Source of the DNA: Trichaptum fuscoviolaceum
Taxonomy: Eukaryota > Basidiomycota > Agaricomycetes > Hymenochaetales > Trichaptaceae
Direction of reading: 5' to 3'
Assembly (NCBI GenBank): GCA_910574455.1
Contig: CAJSYZ010000001.1
Span: forward strand, 2,587,424 to 2,651,423
DNA: 64,000 bases
In this document: positions 1 to 11,711 of the stretch, in pieces
Layout of the letters: each line of letters starts with the position of its first letter
How positions within the stretch are numbered: position 1 is the first letter of the stretch
The notes under the pieces: model-generated
What the model was told of the DNA's origin: nothing
What the model saw: the letters and a program-made list of their open reading frames with translations, nothing else
Databases searched by the model: none
Made by a program: the position numbers and the translations under genes

Positions 1-1286
1 TTCCAGCAACAGAAATCTGGTATACTTGCCGTATCAAGAGTCAACGGGTTTACGACGCTATAATTCGTGTTTTTGTATTCTGCAAGGATCGAACGTCTGG
101 AGCTCTCCTTTGGGTAGTTATACCAGTCGCTTGTTTCTGGATAGGAGGTGTGGAAACTCAGACACCGCATGCGTATCGCAATGGCTCTGATGCTTACTTT
201 CAGGATCGAAGATTTCGTTCACGAATGGACTATCATCGCTGGGCTTAAGGGACCCCTTGCGGATGATCATGTGGACCTCATGCGCTCCATCTGGAGCAGG
301 CATGCACTCGAGACGTCTATGGACGTCTAGGAGACATTCAGCGGCGCTCTGTCCCGACCCCACGACTGCGATCTTAAGCGCCTTGGAGCGGCAGGGGAGT
401 CGGTTGAGGAGTGTCCCAACCGACGTCATGTAAGACGAGCTGTGGATAATAGGGACATCAGGGACACGAGCGTCCCAGGCGCTACGGGACGGAGGGAGGA
501 GAGCGGATAGTACGGGGGGAATAATTGGCGAGCCGCCTGGAGATAAGATGAGAGATTCTGATGAACAAGGCGATATTCAGCATATGAGGGAAATTTCTCA
601 TGGATTCGGAAAAATGTAATTCGTACTTGTTTGTCTTGTCACAATCTCGCCTGTCTTGATCAGACGGCTCGTTACTTCGATTAATTCTCGTTCATAGTCG
701 TCCGCGTGGACCTTGGAGATGCCGATGACTTCCTCAGCGTAGGCAACTTGAATGCCGCGCTTCTCGACCTCACGCGCGGCCCATGAGAGATAGTCTGCAA
801 ATTCGCGACGTGTAGGAATAGTTGAGCCGCGGTTGATGAAAGCCACAAGCCTGTCCTGCGAATGCAGGTAAGAAAGGAACGTCAACGGCGATGAGGGTTT
901 CCGCAGCGTGACCAAGTCCTTGAGGCAGCTGAAGGACACGCGACCAGACTTTGTTAGGGTGAACATTTGAGCATAGCTGAATATATGCACGAACCTGATC
1001 TGCATACGAGAGCCTGGAATAAGCATTCCGGGGTGCCACAGGAATTCAGCATGCTTCTCTACGAAAAGCGCTCTTTGGATGTGCTTCGCCTACAAACGAA
1101 AAGGGGCTATATCAACCAACTCAAATACCTTCAAAATTGGGTTATAATGACACTTACCTCGCCATCAGACCACTTGTCGGTGAGGGCAGCGGCGATTGCA
1201 AGGTTGGCAGGCCCAAAGCCACAGCCGAGGATGTCATAGACGTTGGCAGGTAAAGAGGGGTTCTCCATAGGTTCTGCGGAGGTCAT
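1..1286 (-). CDS. L-ornithine N5-monooxygenase, 3' end cut by window edge
   Basis: This enzyme hydroxylates the side-chain amine of ornithine using FAD, NADPH and O2, the first committed step to hydroxamate siderophores. The start is the ATG at 1286; early codons give an FAD-binding GCGFGPANLAIA motif. After an intron comes an exon with WHPGMLIPGSRMQI and then FINRGSTIPTRREFADYLSW, typical of the SidA family. Further on is the NADPH-binding VVGSGQSAAE stretch, then KPSDDSPFVNEIFDPE. A short intron (about 118-160) joins to an exon reading through EYKNTNYSVVNP to position 1, so the C-terminus is missing. It is divergent from the NRPS gene and shares its promoter region, as expected of a siderophore cluster. 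Family assignment is firm; exact exon edges are inferred by reading frame. Confidence 0.93.
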
Positions 1287-2493
1287 AAGCAAAGTATAAA
1301 GAAGGTACGGAGCAAACGGAGACAGTTATGGTTGTTGAATGTCCGACCGAGAAAGCGGTCTGCCTTTTCTAGGATCGTGCCAGCATATACGTACAGTACG
1401 CAAGTTTCATAATTATAATTGCTTGTAACCTGTGTTGAGATGTTCTGAGAACCTGAGATGGAGCTTGAGTTGCGTTCGGTAGATCGGTCAGGTCGAGGCT
1501 TTGCAATGTCCCGGGCACATGGTGGTTTCTTGAACAAAAATTTCAACAATATGCACGATGGTGAAGAGTGCTGCAAAGGAAGAGGGGCTTGGCCGTCCTG
1601 CACTCGGTGAGAACAGGGCTCGTGTGGATGCATGTTTGGGCTTCCGTAGCAACAGGCACGATATTTTACCGCTGTCTCGTAAACTGCTCTCACTCCTGAC
1701 CTGCATGCGCATGCTATTCCTACTAAACAAGGCTTTGTTCACGGGTCGAGGTGCCATTGATAGCTCTTGACTGACTAGAGACTGTGGCTTCTGTCTCCGG
1801 GATAATCTCGTGCGCCGTTTGCCAATTACACGGGGTTTCCACATTTTGCTTATACCCTCTCCGTTCTTTCGACCGGGAACTGAGGCGAAAGTCTTGAATT
1901 AGTAGATTCAGTCAAACCAAACTCTTGTGCCAATCATTTCAGCAGTGTCCAATACAGCAAAGGGAGAATGATAACTATATACCGACCCCAGATGTTGATG
2001 GATGATGGGAAGACATGGCTGAGGACGGATTGTCGAGGAGGACTGCTGTTGATTACGATGGTAGATAAGAAACCGGTTAGATCCGACCGAACGGTAGATC
2101 TTTAGATAATCGGAAATCAGAATATATCTTATCTTGATTAGATTATTTTCTCTTCCTTTTCCCTCCTGCTCAGCCCGAGTCCTCTTGGCTCCCACGGACG
2201 TGTGCTACATTTCTTTTGTTTCAGTGCTGAACTTCGAGAGCTGGCACAAGACATGACATGTGCTCTATGAGCATATCGCAGCACAGGACGTGTCTCCGAC
2301 GAAGCAACTTGAAGCGTCGGATGGCTGGGGCCGGGGAGCACCAGGAATGGACTGGAATAAGTGCGCGGCCATGCTGTCATCCAACTCCCGGATTGTGATT
2401 CAAGCAGTCTTATCCTCAGACCGACTAAAGCCCTGCCACAGCACTACTCTCTACTTATAGATCTCGTACTATAATTTGGCCCTCGGCTCTGCC
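1287..2493. promoter_or_regulatory. Divergent intergenic region between the monooxygenase and NRPS genes
   Basis: This 1.2 kb stretch separates two divergently transcribed siderophore genes and must carry both promoters. Short open frames inside it match nothing I recognise. The clearest signal is a cluster of GATA sites at 2063-2134, listed separately. Confidence 0.6.
2063..2134. promoter_or_regulatory. Cluster of three WGATAR sites, candidate iron-responsive GATA factor binding
   Basis: AGATAAG lies at 2063-2069 (plus), AGATAAT at 2104-2110 (plus) and AGATAAG on the minus strand at 2134-2128. Fungal siderophore genes are repressed under iron sufficiency by GATA factors (Urbs1, SreA, Fep1). 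Three sites in 72 bp in the shared promoter fit such control, but single WGATAR motifs are common by chance and no binding is shown. Confidence 0.45.
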
Positions 2494-5400
2494 ATGCCTG
2501 ACGCCGACATGGGTCGTTCAAACGCTGTCGACAGCACGAGCAACCTACTCGAAGGCTACAAGGTCGTCTCATTGCCTAATCTCTCAACACTTCGCCACCC
2601 GCCCGAAGAGCGGGAGACGTGTACTTTCGAAGTTCGTGAACAAGCAACGCAAACACACTTGGTTGTTGCGCTCGCCCGCTGTCTGGGTGCTTATTGCGGG
2701 GTGGGCGATGTACTTGTTGGGTGGCAGCGTGTCAAGGAAGACGCGTCGGTGGCAGGAAAGGGACTCGTGGCTGCGCGCGTATGCTGGGAAGACGAATTGT
2801 CTTGGTCAAGTCTCCTGCAAAGAATTAAGATCGTCGACATTGGCGAAGACTCTGCCAGTCTTTCTCGTTCTCTAGGGTTCGAAGAGGATGCTGGACAATC
2901 TCCGTTCCTTGCAGTTATCTCACCGGAAGCAAATTATGATCACCCCCTGGTCGCATGGCTTGATAGCAAGACGAGCACAGTCAATTTGCAATACTCTACT
3001 CTATTCTTCCACTCGTCCGCTGCAGAAATTCTGGCCTGCCACATAGACACTGTCATAAGGCACATTCTGGAGCATCCAGAAAGTATACCGAAGTCTGTCT
3101 CATTCCTCCCTCGATCGCTGTTGTCCGCTGTCGAAGAGCGCAAAGAGTCGACCTACGCCCATTTCCCTGTTGCCCGAACGGTTTCCGAGTACGTTGCGCG
3201 TACTGCGAAGTCCTGTCCCGATTGGATTGCTCTGCTCTTCTACTCTGATCTATATCGAGAAGATGCTTTGGAGCATGTCCAGAAGCTCACTTTCAATGAT
3301 TTACATTGCCGTTCCAACCAGTTTGCTGCTTACCTCTGTGACCTTGGCCTGAAGCAGGAAGACCGTGTTGCGCTGTGCATGCCGCGCGGAATAGAATTCC
3401 ACGTCTGCATGCTGGGTCTGTTGAAAGCGGGTGCTTGCTACGTCCCGGTGAGTTCTTACATGATCACCACCTTATTGATAGGACAAGACCTATTGATAGA
3501 ACTCTCCGTCTGACCACTGATCAATCCTCTTGAAATAGATTGACCCGGAGCTCCCGGATGAACGCCGAAACTTTATTGCGCATGACTCGGCAGCGCGATT
3601 CGTGTTCACAGCGGACAACATCCAGGAACATATTCAGAAAGCGCTGAGCTACCCGGAAGAGGACATCGATGTTGCGCGTCCCGAGGGCCTGGCGTACATG
3701 CTTTATACGAGTGGTACGACGGGGACGCCAAAGGGTTGTCTTCTGACGCACGAAGGCTTTGCACACGCCATCCACACGCTGAGTTGGTTCTCTAATCAGG
3801 CAGGTCCGAACAAAGGGAGATGGCCGCAGGAGGGACGCTATTTGGCCGTGGCATGTACGTTCTCCCGCTTCTCTGCTTCTATTCCCGTTCCTGTCTTCTC
3901 GTTATTCTGACCAGTGCATTGTTTTGCTCAAATCTTATTCATTCTTGGAAATGACTTTGTTCACCTCTCCGCCCCCCTTCGCGAACGTTGCCGCGATTGG
4001 GTAAAAAATGTATACAGCCGTTGCATTCGATGTGCATCTTGCGGAAACGTTCGTCCCTTTTGCTTTGGGCATGGCGCTCGTTAGTGGCCCACGCGCCCAG
4101 TTCCTCGAGGACCTACCACGGTGGATTGAAGAGATGCGCGTTACGCATATTGGGATTGTGCCCAGTCTGATCGAGGCCACGATGCTAGCTGTTGCGGAGT
4201 CCGTGGAGACGGCAGAGGACGACGGCAATGCGGAAAAATCGATGGCACTGTCGTACATTGCCAGTGGAGGAGAGAAGATGAGTGATTCAGTGAGTACTAT
4301 TTGTGCGTAGATTCATCGAGAGCTGGATCTAATATAAGAACAGATTTTGGAGAGATGGGCAGACCACCCACAGGTGACTCTTGCGAATTTCTATGGGTGA
4401 GTAGCTATTCTACGGCGTGCGGAAATATGGTTTGCTGAGTGGCCGTAGACCAAGCGAAGTAACCATTGGATGCTCTGGTCGGATGATGTCCTCGAATACA
4501 CGCAAGGAAAACGTTGGTCGAATTTGGGATAATTGCTCCGCATACGTTGTAGATGAAAACCTTGATATTCTCATACGCGGTGGTGTTGGGGAGCTCTTGG
4601 TTGGCGGCCGTCTCGTAGGTCGCGGGTATCACAATCGTCCAGACTTAACCGAGAAAGCGTTCATTAATTGGGAAGGCGGTAAAGCTTACCGAACTGGCGA
4701 TTTGGGTATGTGTTTATGTTGCCGAGCTCGCGAATTGACAGGCGAATGCTGAGAAGTCATGTTAATTTCCGCACTTTAGCTCGATTAATGCCGGACGACA
4801 CGATCGAGATCATGGGCCGCATAGATACGCAAATCAAGCTTCGTGGCGTGCGCATTGAGTCCGAGGGCATCTCTGCTGTCATTCGCAATGCCGCGAAGAG
4901 TTTCCCGGGACTGGCGAGAAAGACTGCACCCGATGTGTCGACAGTGCTAACTCGCCATCCGACTCTCCAGACCGACCAGCTCGTGTCGTTCATAGCATGG
5001 GACCCGACTGTGACAATCGCAGTCCGACGCACGGCGAAACCGAAGGTTCTGGCACATGCGCCGCGTGGCCTGATGAAAGCTTTGAGAGACGCATGTGCAA
5101 GAGAACTAGCGAGCTACATGCGCCCGGCACATATCGTGCCGCTGGACTTCCTGCCGCTGAACACGAACGGGAAGACGGACAACAAGGTCCTCATATCGAT
5201 CTTCCAAGCCGAAAGTCTGGAGGTGCTCAGCAAGGCTGGATCCGTTCGACAGGATGTAGGCGGCGAAGTCCTGCATACTCGACAGTTGACGGATACGGAG
5301 AGTAAGATTGCAGACGCTGTGGTCAATTACACGGTCATCCCCCGCGATAGGCTCTCGCCGATTTCGAACTTATTTGAGCTGGGCTTTGATTCGCTGAAGC

Positions 5401-8400
5401 TTGTGCGCCTTGCGTCAACTTTACGCTCGTCGTTCTCGGCACCATCGTCAACGATTACTATCGCTGATCTCATTCAGAATCCTACAATAGAGGAACTAGA
5501 CGCTTTGCTTACGGCAAAGCAAACTTCTACCACGAACAGTGACAAGAAGTCCTTCAGTGCCACGTTTGAAAAGACATGGAGGCCCAGATTAAAGGAGACA
5601 ATGGACCTGGGCACTGTGGAAAGCGTCTTGCCAACGTTTCCGGTGCAAGATGGGGTTCTGTACCGCTCCGCCGACCTCGATACGCTGTATATTCAGCACG
5701 TTATCCTAAAGCTCGACGAGGACATTCTTGTTGAAAGGCTAAAGAACGTTTGGGAGAGGCTTATGAGGCATCACCCGATTCTAAGGTAAGGGAAGACTCA
5801 GACTGGCATTCACTCCCTTACGCATGTTTTACCTTCAGAACCGTGTTTTATTTCTCGACGTCTATCGCACAGGTCGTGATGAAGCCAGAGGCAGTCGGAT
5901 TACCCTGGACGGAGCACGACAGAGATGTCGACGATCCAGATAGCTTTACGACGCAATTCTTCGAACAGGACGCTGGTGATATTGCCAAAGATATCAACCA
6001 CAACATTAGCATCAAGCCGCCTTTCCGGCTAAATCTGTACCGTTCAAAACCGTCTGCATGTTATCTGTCAGTAGCGATTCACCATTCTATCTACGATGGG
6101 ATGTCTCTTGAGTACCTCCTTCAAGATGTGGAGTCACTTTACAAAGACATCGAGCTATCGCCCACTGTTTCGCCCGGGCAGGTTTTGGACGAAATAAATA
6201 ATTTCAATCAAGAGGATGCTCTGCGCTTTTGGAAGGAAGTCTTTAATGGGTTTGATTGGGCCAAAATTCCGGGACGTATTGCTTCTGGTGAAGTGGCACA
6301 CACAATCTCGTTGGTATTCCACGATTCGCTTAAGTTTTGGGAGGAAATAGCGGCGAAGTCGAAGGTTTCGATCCAAGCGTTGTTGACAGCTTCGTTTGGT
6401 ACCTGTCTGGGCCGGCATCTCTACAATCATTCTGATGTAGTTTTCGGGGTTCGTTTATCTACACTTCTTTATGGTCTAGAGCTGAGTGGGAATTCTTTCT
6501 TAGGTCATTCGTTCTGGACGATCGTTCGCAGATGAGCGGTTGAATGAGTCGAGATTTCCTCTTCTCTCAGTAAATCCGATTCGTGTAAAGGCGGGTGAAG
6601 CCAGTGGTGTTTTACATGAAGTACAGCGTGACATTGGAAGAGCCTTGCCGTTCGAATTCTTTCCCCTGAGTCGTCTCCAACTAGCGTTGCGGCCCGGAAA
6701 AGCGTTATTCGAAGCGCTGTTTTCTCTTTCCATCGATGAGGGCCTAGAGAGTTCAATATGGAAAACTCTGAAGAGTGCCCAACCGGAAGCCGATGTATGT
6801 CATCATCATCAACTACCTCTTACCCTGATGTTCACAGTTTCTGTAGTACATTTTGGCTGTTGAGGTCGTTCTTGATAGAAAAGAAGGTCACGTTCGTGCA
6901 AACTGCGCTTTCACCGAACCGCTTTCGAGAACCTTTGCGAACGAACTATTGGAAGACTTAGAAGCGACCGCCAAGGCCTTGGTAGAGGGCACGAATTCAA
7001 TAAGTCGAGTTGGCAGTTCTAATGGGCAACTTTCCCCGACCCTTGTGCCTTCACAATACAGCGGCTTGGACTCTGAAGGCGAATCTTCTGATGATGAATC
7101 AGTACCCATTCATGAGGATCTTGAAACTAAGATACGAGCAGTGGTTGCGCGCTTCCTTCGTATCGAAGAGGGCAATATTCCTAGCACGGCATCGCTGATT
7201 ACTTTCGGGCTTGATTCTATCAAATCCGTTGGCCTTGTCCGAACGCTGCGGCAGGAGGGACTGAAATTAACTACTGCAGAGCTGATGCGCTACCCAACAA
7301 TCCGCCGCATTGCGGCTCGCCAGAATCCCATTGAGAGCAAGCCCGTTGACCGCGAAGAGAAACAAGCAGAGGTTTTATTGAAGGAAGCTCTGGCAGAAAT
7401 CAACGCCAATTTTGATCCTTTGTCTATCAAGCTACATGACGAAGACAACGTCGAGGTCTATCCGACTACTGAGCTACAATCCGGAATGCTGTCCCAGGTA
7501 AGTAACAGCGTATCCTTATGCCCTCACCAATTCATTAACGACCATTTTAGACTGTCGGCTCAGGAGGACGACTATATGTGCACGCCTTTCCGTTTACTTT
7601 GTCAGCTGAAGTCGACCTGGACCGCCTCAGGGTTGCTTTGCAAAAGGCCGTTCAAGCCAATAGCATCCTGCGCTCCTCCTTCCACTTTCTTTCAAACCTC
7701 GGACGTTGGGTGCAAGCTGTCCATTCGCATTCAGAGCTAGTTCTTAACGACGTTGAGCTGCACGACCCGTCTTCCTTGCTAAGTCAGGTTGAAGAGTGGA
7801 TTAGCACAATGGATTTCTCGTCGGAGGACTCATTCGCAAGACCTCCCGTTCGCGCACGTCTCTATCACACCTCTAAGGGTTCACGTACCCTCGTACTGAT
7901 GTTGCATCATGCTCTTTACGATGGAATTTCCATGGCAAGGCTATCTAACATCATGGAATCATACTACCGTGACGAAGAGCCCTCTCCGGCCTCACAGTTT
8001 ATCGACTTGCTTGGTTACTTCCTGTATCAAGAGGTTTACGGGCCACAGTATTGGCTTAACGTACTTTCGAACTTCAGACGCACGAATCTGTTGAAGATTG
8101 ATCTACCCCAATATTCCCTGAACGATCCAGCAGTCCAGTCCGATGTAACAATTCCAATCACAGCTGAGCGGTTCGGGGAGGCTTGCATGAAATTTGATGC
8201 AACTACACAATGCTTTGGTCAAGCCGCTCTGGCGAAAGTCCTTGTGAGGCTTTATGAGAAGTCGGATGTTGTGTTTGGTCGCGTTGTCTCGGGTCGCAAC
8301 ACGGTGCAAGCTGAGAACGTTATCGGGCCGATAATTGTGAGTCTCCTAGTTCGACTATCACAGACTTGTATTTTGCTCAATGCTGGCTCTACTTAGACTA

Positions 8401-10705
8401 CCCTCCCTTGTAGAGTTACGTTTTCGCCTCATATGACCAATATTAATCTCGTACGCTTGATACACCGAGGGAACTCCACGTCTCTCAAATGGCAACATTC
8501 TTCTTTAAGAGCGTTGCAGCGCAAGCTTAGATCGCCATCACTGTGGGACGCAATTATCATCTTTCAACCCGCTATAGAAGATGGCGATGGCGATGGGCCA
8601 TGGCATTTCGCGGATACAGAAGACGAGATAGCTAAGATACAGGTGAAGCTTATCCACTATTCTTGAATAATATCCTCGCTCAGTGTGTTAATAATAGTAC
8701 CCGTTGAATATCGAAATCTACCAACAAACTGATAGTGTCAATGTTAGGGCAGCTTGTCAGGCAAACTTCATGAGCAAATCAAGCCTCAAATCATTACTTG
8801 AAGATTTCGCCCATGACCTGCTGGACATTATAAACAACCCTCAGGCAATAGCTATGAAGAACCTCCCTATCTCCGACGATGACGATTTGGCTATAGGTTC
8901 AGACATTCTTAGAAAGAACTTAGACGGCAACAAAAGGCTAGCGAATGAACAATCTGACAATGATTTCCATCCAAATGCCCATTATGAACAACTGCGCGAA
9001 ATCATATCCGTATCTACGAAGGTGCCCTCATCGATTATCAGACCGAGTAGCTCATTGGTTTCCCTCGGTATCGACTCGATTTCTGCAATTCAGATTTCGT
9101 CTAAAGCTCGATTGGCTGGCATGAGTCTCCACGCCGCTGACATATTACTATGTGACACTCTCTCGGACTTGAACTCAGTGCTATCTAATGCTGGTCAGGG
9201 AATCTCCATGAACGAGGATGAGCCATCTACTCGTCCTCTGTCGCCGACCTTGAATGCGGCTCTTCTTCAGCGGGTCGGTACAAGCGCAGAATTCGTAGAC
9301 GATGTCTATCCGGCATCGGCCGGCATTAAGTGGCTGGTAGGAATGTGGCAGAAGAGTGGACGATCGCGTTTTCAGCACGCCTTTGCTTTCAGATTACCAA
9401 AAGACGTGGATAAAGATAGACTCAGAGGAGCGTGGAGTAGAGTTGCGAACGAATCTTCGATTCTTCGATCAACATTCGCTTCCGCGGATGCCTCTAACTT
9501 ACACATAATCGCATTCAAGCAATTTCCTCCTGATCGACTATGGTGCGAACGACAGTCAGATAGCGGCAGTCCTGGCCCAAAAGCCGTCGAAGAAGTGATG
9601 AAAGAACTTGTCTCTTCACCACTTACAACAGCGATACCTCCTGCACAAGGGGTATTTCTACATCACGACCACAAGCCGTATTTCATTCTACACTTACATC
9701 ATTTCCAATATGATGCCTGGAGCCTGAAACTCATACTTAATGACATCGAACGAATTTATGCGGGCAAGGAAGCAATCGGTAACAATAACTATGAGGTATT
9801 CATTCAACATTACCTCGCGAAATCTGCTCGGGAGCAGCAGAAGAATTACTGGACGACGTTTTTTCCTCTTCCCTTCATACCTTCCCTTCTCCCAAAAATC
9901 GAGATTAACAACAGCCAAGGGAGAGGCATCCTGACGCAAACTTCGGTACTTGAAAACGCGTCACTACTTCGTCGCCGAGCGCAACAGTTATCGCTTTCGT
10001 TGAATTCTGTCTTCCTGGCATGTTGGGCGAGAGCCCAAGCAGCGTATTCTCATGCCGAATGTGCAACGTTTGGTTTGTGGCATCTGGGCCGGACAGGCGA
10101 AGCGGCCAGTCTTGAAAACCTAGAATATCCTTGCATGAACGTGTTGCCTATTCATATCGATACATCTGAGGCATCGACTTCCGAGTTGTGCAATCACGTC
10201 CAGAAGATATTGCGAAGGCGTACGGCAGTGGTTGAGCAGAGTTACCTCGAAGACGTCTCAGAGTGGCTTGGTCACTCTGGTATTCTATGCAATGTCTTCG
10301 TCAACATCGTTGCGACGTATGAAGATGAAGCAGACTTGGATCCTGGAAAGGGCAAAGTTCTAGAACCAGTCAATGTGAGCTTTAAAGACAATCTACGACC
10401 TAAGCTACTGATCCTGGTTTACAATCTAGGTCCCATACTACATTCCTAACATTGCGTTCGCGGAAGCGCACTCTTCAGCGGAGAAGCTTGCCGTCTGTGA
10501 TTTGGTAGATGTAAGTATTCTGATAAATCGAGCTGAGCACATGGGTTAAAATCTCGCACAGGATGCACTGTTAGTCGACATCGTAGCTTCCGATTCCGAC
10601 ATAACTATTTCCCTCGAATTCGCGGAGGATTTCTTGCATGCAGATGGGGCTCATGAGCTCATACAAGTTTGGGCAAATATGGTTCGCGATGTTTTACATA
10701 TTTGA
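2494..10705 (+). CDS. Hydroxamate siderophore NRPS, domain order A-T-C-T-C-T-C
   Basis: This multi-exon gene encodes a peptide synthetase with one adenylation domain used iteratively. The start is the ATG at 2494. An N-terminal half-condensation-like region precedes the A domain, which shows LAYMLYTSGTTGTPKG, NFYGPSEVTIGC, YRTGDL and LPLNTNGKTDNKVL. Carrier domains follow with intact phosphopantetheine serines: FELGFDSLK (near 5380), ITFGLDSIKS (near 7205) and VSLGIDSISA (near 9070). Condensation motifs are HHSIYDG (C1), HHALYDG (C2) and HHFQYDA (C3, last Gly replaced by Ala). The last exons read VPYYIPNIAFAEAHSS to VRDVLHI and stop at 10703-10705. The single-A architecture matches known basidiomycete synthetases (Omphalotus Fso1, Ceriporiopsis CsNPS2) that build trimeric N5-acyl-N5-hydroxyornithine siderophores. 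Introns include 3447-3537 and one ending at 4017; all rejoin the frame. No break was seen. Confidence 0.93.
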
Positions 10706-10791
10706 ATTTATAAGTAATAGGATATCTTGTACGTATTCTGTAGGCGGAAGCTTAATCTGTAAATTTCAACCAGGGGTACAATGGGAAAGAT

Positions 10792-11307
10792 CTACTCACA
10801 TGTACGTTCGAGAGGTGTGACCTTCCTCGCGACATCCAAACATTCCTTTTCTAATCCTTTCAACCATATGACATCTATTCCAGCACCCGCAAGTTTCTGT
10901 GCTCCTTCGCAGTGAACAAAATCTTCCGGTTCACTCACTCCTATGATACAGCGTGCAATACCAGCCTCCACCAAGGCGTCAGCACAAGGTGCCAAGCCAG
11001 AAGTCCTGATTGAGCACGGCTCCATCGTGGTGTATACATCTGTATGCCGTAGTATGTCGGAGACGTTCAGCTGGTTATCATGCACTCCAGGGAACAGCTC
11101 TGCGAGTTCTTCTTTTGTTAGACTCCAGCTTTTTGTAAGTGCGTTTGCTTCCGCGTGCGTATTCCCTTCCAGTTCTCGAGAGAACCCTCGTGCTAAAACC
11201 ACTGGTGGGGAGTCTTTACCGAGTTTCGAGACGAGAACGCAACCGACGCAGAATGCACCTAGTTTCGGCTCGCATTTCTTTGCCTCTAGCAGGGCTTCCT
11301 TCATCAT
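10792..11307 (-). CDS. RibD/CMP-type zinc deaminase
   Basis: The 171-residue product carries the zinc and catalytic motif of the cytidine deaminase superfamily: NTHAEANAL (His ligand plus catalytic Glu) and TMEPCSIRTSGLAPCADAL (PCxxxx...C ligands). The layout resembles the deaminase half of riboflavin biosynthesis proteins (diaminohydroxyphosphoribosylaminopyrimidine deaminase), so that is the likely role, but substrate cannot be read from sequence. The stop at 10792 lies 86 bp from the convergent NRPS stop. I used the first ATG of the open frame; an upstream exon adding a few residues (in-frame DELHLS precedes it) is possible. Nothing ties it to siderophore synthesis beyond position. Confidence 0.75.
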   Translation of the reverse strand: MMKEALLEAKKCEPKLGAFCVGCVLVSKLGKDSPPVVLARGFSRELEGNTHAEANALTKSWSLTKEELAELFPGVHDNQLNVSDILRHTDVYTTMEPCSIRTSGLAPCADALVEAGIARCIIGVSEPEDFVHCEGAQKLAGAGIDVIWLKGLEKECLDVARKVTPLERTCE

Positions 11308-11711
11308 GCTCAGATGCAGTTCATCCTCTGTATATCACCATCACCGAGAGTTAAGGAAAGGCAGATTGCTAACATTGTGTTGAGCGAACCTGAAGCCATC
11401 GATGATAGAAAGAACGCTTAGGGTTAGTGGTTTGAACCCGCTTATTGAAGTCGGGGAGTACACTGGCAATAGGAATGAAAGCGCGTCGATGGCGACGAGC
11501 CACATGCTACTAGTGGTACAGAACGGCCCGGGGCGACAATCTCTATTCCAAACAATGTGCAAATAACAAACAAAACATTGAATACATGGGTAGAGTGATC
11601 TTGAGGTAAAATAGAAGTCATGATAATACATTAAGGAGGAAATGCGAGTAATTAATGTATCGCATTTTCGTCTCATAAGCTACATAGAAAGAACTGCTCT
11701 GAATAAAACCT
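11308..11711. other. Intergenic, deaminase 5' flank and GLT1 3' flank
   Basis: I see no supported gene in this 404-bp stretch. It should hold the deaminase promoter and the GLT1 3' untranslated region and polyadenylation signals. Confidence 0.5.
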
